Positions 13,865 to 15,680 of a DNA stretch of 15,680 nucleotides are shown here, in pieces. The stretch comes from DATFWK01 sp035259345 (GTDB lineage Bacteria > Actinomycetota > Thermoleophilia > Miltoncostaeales > Miltoncostaeaceae): assembly GCA_035259345.1 (NCBI GenBank), contig DATFWK010000178.1, forward strand, positions 1 through 15,680, written 5' to 3'. How positions within the stretch are numbered: the stretch's first letter is position 1; each line of letters begins with the position of its first letter. The notes under the pieces were generated by a model. It was not told where the DNA came from. It saw only the letters and a program-made list of their open reading frames with translations, and ran no database searches. Both the position numbers and the translations under genes were made by a program.

Positions 13865-13898
13865 CCGGCCGGCCGGCGCCGCTCCGCCGGCCGGCCGG
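13865..13898 (+). terminator. Perfect 14-bp GC hairpin after the exported protein gene
   Basis: CCGGCCGGCCGGCG (13865-13878) pairs perfectly with CGCCGGCCGGCCGG (13885-13898) around a 6-base loop CCGCTC, 12 bases after the stop codon. The arms themselves are built from CCGG repeats. No T-tract follows. Position and stability fit a terminator separating this gene from the downstream STAS gene. Confidence 0.7.
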
Positions 13899-13914
13899 CA
13901 GCGGCCGGCTCGCA

Positions 13915-13940
13915 GGAATGAAAAATCTGCTTCCGGGTAC
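13915..13940 (+). promoter_or_regulatory. Possible sigma-B/F-type promoter for the second STAS gene
   Basis: GGGTAC (13935-13940) is a perfect sigma-B/F -10 located 45 bases before the GTG start of the STAS gene. At 15 bases spacing the -35 is GGAAT, three of five matches to GGTTT. The region is locally AT-rich (AATGAAAAATC). Confidence 0.4.
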
Positions 13941-13985
13941 ATGCCACTCGGCGTTCCGTCGTCATCCGTGGGAAGGGAGGAAGAC

Positions 13986-14351
13986 GTGCCGGAGCTGGTG
14001 ATCGAACCGACGTGGGATGGTGCAGGGCAGGCCCGCCTGCGGATCGCAGGCGACCTCGATCTCGCCGCCGCGCGGGAGGTCGGGGCGGCGCTCTCGCTGC
14101 TCGAGGCGAACGATCCGGCGGAGCTGACGCTCGACCTCCGGGACGTCGAGTTCATCGACTCGGTCGGCCTCAGGGTGATCATGGAGGCCGAGCAGCGCAG
14201 GCGCAGGAGCGACCGGGAGCTGGCCGTCGTCGCCCGGGAGGACGGGCCGGTCGGCCGGCTGCTCTCCCTCACGCTCCTGACGCAGCGGGTGCGGATGGTC
14301 GAACGACTTGAGGAGCTGCACGCCGCCGGCACCGGCGCGCCGGGTGGCTGA
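13986..14351 (+). CDS. STAS-domain anti-anti-sigma factor with DSVG loop
   Basis: A 121-residue STAS-domain protein, the second in the window. The pattern is ELVIEPTWDGAGQARLRIAG, DLDLAAAREVGAALSLLEA, then LTLDLRDVEFIDSVGLRVIM, then RELAVVAREDGPVGRLLSL and the helix RMVERLEELHAAG. The loop is D58-S59-V60-G61, so the residue aligned with the phosphorylated SpoIIAA serine is valine. It may escape kinase control or use Ser59. GTG 13986 has GGGAGG 5 bases upstream. An in-frame ATG at 13941 directly abuts a GGGTAC promoter element and would lie before the transcription start, so it is rejected. A hairpin follows the stop, shared with the convergent two-helix protein gene. Confidence 0.92.
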   Translation: MPELVIEPTWDGAGQARLRIAGDLDLAAAREVGAALSLLEANDPAELTLDLRDVEFIDSVGLRVIMEAEQRRRRSDRELAVVAREDGPVGRLLSLTLLTQRVRMVERLEELHAAGTGAPGG

Positions 14352-14359
14352 GTCGCGGT

Positions 14360-14388
14360 CCCCCGGCCGGTGGGAGCCCGGTCGGGGG
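14360..14388. terminator. Hairpin between convergent genes
   Basis: CCCCCGGCCGG (14360-14370) and CCGGTCGGGGG (14378-14388) form an 11-bp stem, with one G-U pair when read as plus-strand RNA, around a 7-base loop. It sits in the 43-base gap between the convergent STAS and two-helix protein genes, and could end transcription from both sides. Confidence 0.55.
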
Positions 14389-14394
14389 CCGTGT

Positions 14395-14745
14395 TCACCG
14401 TCGCGGGTCGCGCGGCCCGACGCGCGCTTCCACCCGCCCGTCCTCCCGCTCGGCGAGCAGAAGGCCGGCGATCACCCCGGCGGCGATCGTGACCGCGATC
14501 CCGAGCCCGATCGCGAGGCCGGCACCACCGCCGGCGAGAAGCACGACGGCCGCTGCCAGGCCGCCGGCAAACGCGCCCACGACGTGAGCGCTGACGAGCC
14601 CGCGGGTCCCGAGACGCCGCCTGCTGCTCGGATCCCGGTGCGGCGTAGCGCCCTGAGCGCGCATGGCGGTCTCCTGCTCCCTGACGACCCGCCGGACGGT
14701 CTCGCCGCGGGACTCCCCGGTCGGCACCCGCTCGCGCTCGGCCAT
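14395..14745 (-). CDS. Hypothetical two-helix membrane protein
   Basis: A 116-residue protein of unknown family. The first 48 residues are hydrophilic and charged (ESRGETVRRVVREQETAMRA). Two hydrophobic helices at about 49-71 (GLVSAHVVGAFAGGLAAAVVLLA) and 75-98 are rich in Gly and Ala, with the GGGAGLAIGLGIA spacing of a glycine-zipper hairpin. A charged basic tail ends the protein. ATG 14745 is preceded by GGGAGGG about 4 bases upstream. The longer frame reaching 15444 is a shadow of the sensor gene on the other strand. A GGGTAC promoter element 36 bases upstream suggests stress-sigma control. Small glycine-zipper membrane proteins are often stress-envelope proteins, but no function is claimed. 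Confidence 0.75.
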   Translation of the reverse strand: MAERERVPTGESRGETVRRVVREQETAMRAQGATPHRDPSSRRRLGTRGLVSAHVVGAFAGGLAAAVVLLAGGGAGLAIGLGIAVTIAAGVIAGLLLAEREDGRVEARVGPRDPRR

Positions 14746-14781
14746 GATCCCTCCCGGTCGCTGCTCGGAATGCGGTCCTTC

Positions 14782-14808
14782 GTACCCTCGCGGCGGCGGG
14801 GGGACACA
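14782..14808 (-). promoter_or_regulatory. Possible sigma-B/F-type promoter for the two-helix protein gene
   Basis: On the minus strand a perfect GGGTAC (14787-14782) lies 36 bases before the ATG. The -35 position 16 bases upstream reads TGTGT, three of five matches to GGTTT. The -10 is good and the -35 is weak. Confidence 0.4.
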
Positions 14809-14862
14809 TCCACCGGGGCCGATCCCGACGGAGGAGCCGGGAACGGACAACCGGGCAGCGGC

Positions 14863-14886
14863 GTTTCCTACCAGGCGCGCGGTATC
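14863..14886 (+). promoter_or_regulatory. Weak promoter candidate for the membrane sensor gene
   Basis: GTTT (14863-14866) is followed after 13 bases by CGGTAT (14880-14885), close to the Bacillus sigma-B layout (GTTTAA, 12-15 bases, GGGTAT). It lies 22 bases before ATG 14908. The spacer is shorter than in the other candidates of this window, so this is tentative. Confidence 0.25.
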
Positions 14887-14907
14887 GTGGCTCGCCCGAC
14901 GGACCGG

Positions 14908-15680
14908 ATGAGCGCCCCGCCCCCATTCCCTCGCGCCCGTGCCGCGCTCGCCGCGGTCGCGGCCCTCATCGGCGCGCTGGCGCTCGTCGGCTGGATCGCG
15001 GACGTCCCCGGCCTGCGGAGCTTCGGCGCCGCGGTCGACATCAAGGCGAACGGCGCGATTTGCATGCTGCTCCTGGCGGGCGCCGCGCTGCCGGTCGCGA
15101 GCCGCGGGGCAAGATGGGCCGCGGGTGCCGCGGCCGCCATAGCGGGCGGCCTCGCTCTCGCCGTGCTCGTGGAGTACGTCGCCGACGCCAATCTCGGCAT
15201 CGACCAGCTCCTGTTCGACGACACGGCCGCCTCGCACGACCCGGGGCGGATCTCGGCGCCCGGGGCGGTCGCCTTCGCCCTGCTCGCGATCGCCCTCGTC
15301 CTGGTGGCCGCACGCCGCGGGTGGGTCGTGAGCCAGGCGGCCGCGGTGGGCACCTGGGCGGTTGCGGTCGCGAGCCTCGTCGGCGAGGCGTACGGGTCGG
15401 ACGGCTTCCTCGGCATCGGCACCACGAACGCGATGCCCCCGCATCAGGCGGCCGCCGTCATCGCGCTCGCGGCGTCCGTCGTGCTCGCCGAGCCGGACCG
15501 CGGCATCGTCGGCCTCGCGCGGGCGTCCGGCCCCGGGGGACGGGTCGTCCGCTACCTGGTCCCGGCCAGCATCGTCGTGCCCTTCGTCGTCGGCCTCGTG
15601 CTGGACCGGGGCGTCACGCTGGACCGGCCGGTCGAGAACGCGATCTTCACGCTCACGGCGATCGTGCTGGCGGTCACCTT
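14908..15680 (+). CDS. Membrane sensor protein, N-terminal part (probably histidine kinase or related), 3' truncated by window
   Basis: An open frame runs from ATG 14908 off the right edge (257 codons, no stop). It encodes six to eight hydrophobic helices with little between them. Motifs match the repeated membrane sensor region found at the N-terminus of some PAS/GAF histidine kinases: GAAVDIKANGAICMLLLAGA, then VLVEYVADANLGIDQLLFDD, then PGRISAPGAVAFALLAIALV, and GIGTTNAMPPHQAAAVIALA followed by VVLAEPDRGI. The NLGIDQLL and the nearly repeated helix blocks are the strongest signs. The output domain would lie beyond 15680 and is not seen, so kinase, cyclase or other output is open. GTG 14887 is an in-frame alternative start, and neither start has a strong ribosome site. 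It is divergent from the two-helix protein gene. Confidence 0.75.
   Translation, partial: MSAPPPFPRARAALAAVAALIGALALVGWIADVPGLRSFGAAVDIKANGAICMLLLAGAALPVASRGARWAAGAAAAIAGGLALAVLVEYVADANLGIDQLLFDDTAASHDPGRISAPGAVAFALLAIALVLVAARRGWVVSQAAAVGTWAVAVASLVGEAYGSDGFLGIGTTNAMPPHQAAAVIALAASVVLAEPDRGIVGLARASGPGGRVVRYLVPASIVVPFVVGLVLDRGVTLDRPVENAIFTLTAIVLAVT

Noticed and set aside
13941..13985. Upstream in-frame ATG for the second STAS gene
   Set aside because: It directly follows the GGGTAC promoter element, so it would precede the transcript start. GTG 13986 has a good ribosome site.
13064..14926. 620-codon minus-strand open frame
   Set aside because: It runs antisense through the exported protein and second STAS genes, which have ribosome sites, a signal peptide and domain motifs. 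Its product is Arg/Gly-rich low complexity.
1..15680. tRNA, rRNA, CRISPR, insertion sequence, phage or toxin-antitoxin content
   Set aside because: No cloverleaf, no regular spaced repeats, no transposase or integrase motifs and no flanking repeats were seen. Base composition is uniform across the window, with no sign of recent transfer.

Overview
This is a compact, very GC-rich chromosomal window with almost no non-coding space. GTG starts and 4-base GTGA stop/start overlaps are frequent, and the gene content is actinobacterial: a GAF-ANTAR protein, a NarL-type two-component pair, a sigma-B/F-type sigma factor with partner-switching proteins, and a DUF6328 membrane protein. The style fits Thermoleophilia (Solirubrobacterales-like). 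That placement is inferred from gene content and base composition, not from a marker gene. No rRNA, tRNA, CRISPR array, insertion sequence or phage gene was seen.

Positions 1-5.9 kb are metabolic and transport genes. They hold the 3' end of a GH77 4-alpha-glucanotransferase (malQ), a convergent CPA1-type Na+/H+ antiporter whose first helix lies upstream of its first ATG, a DUF3291 protein, and a minus-strand operon for a proton-translocating NAD(P) transhydrogenase. The transhydrogenase is split into three genes (pntAA, pntAB, pntB), each joined to the next by a GTGA overlap. A housekeeping-like promoter precedes pntAA.

Positions 5.9-8.9 kb are sensory. A NarL/LuxR response regulator is followed, with a GTGA overlap, by its membrane HisKA_3 histidine kinase. 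A GAF-ANTAR putative RNA-binding antiterminator runs divergently from them.

Positions 8.9-14.8 kb look like a general-stress (sigma-B/F) island. It contains a DUF6328 membrane protein, a SigB/SigF/SigG-family sigma factor, a divergent RsbW-like kinase/anti-sigma protein and, overlapping it, a protein that looks like a degenerate copy of the same fold without ATP-binding motifs. Further along are a zinc-ribbon/HTH protein, a SFPASDPP microprotein, two STAS anti-anti-sigma proteins (one DSSG, one DSVG), a one-helix membrane protein, an exported protein and a two-helix membrane protein. Intergenic sites resembling GGTTT-N15-17-GGGTAC/GGGAAT occur in the correct orientation before several of these genes. 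The clearest is a back-to-back pair between the sigma gene and the kinase gene whose -35 boxes share an 11-bp palindrome. This suggests an autoregulated sigma factor that also controls its own regulator and its neighbours.

The window ends inside a multi-helix membrane sensor, probably the N-terminus of a histidine kinase or similar signalling protein.

The best candidates for something new are the kinase/pseudo-kinase pair, the shared divergent promoter, and the STAS protein with valine at the usual phospho-serine position.
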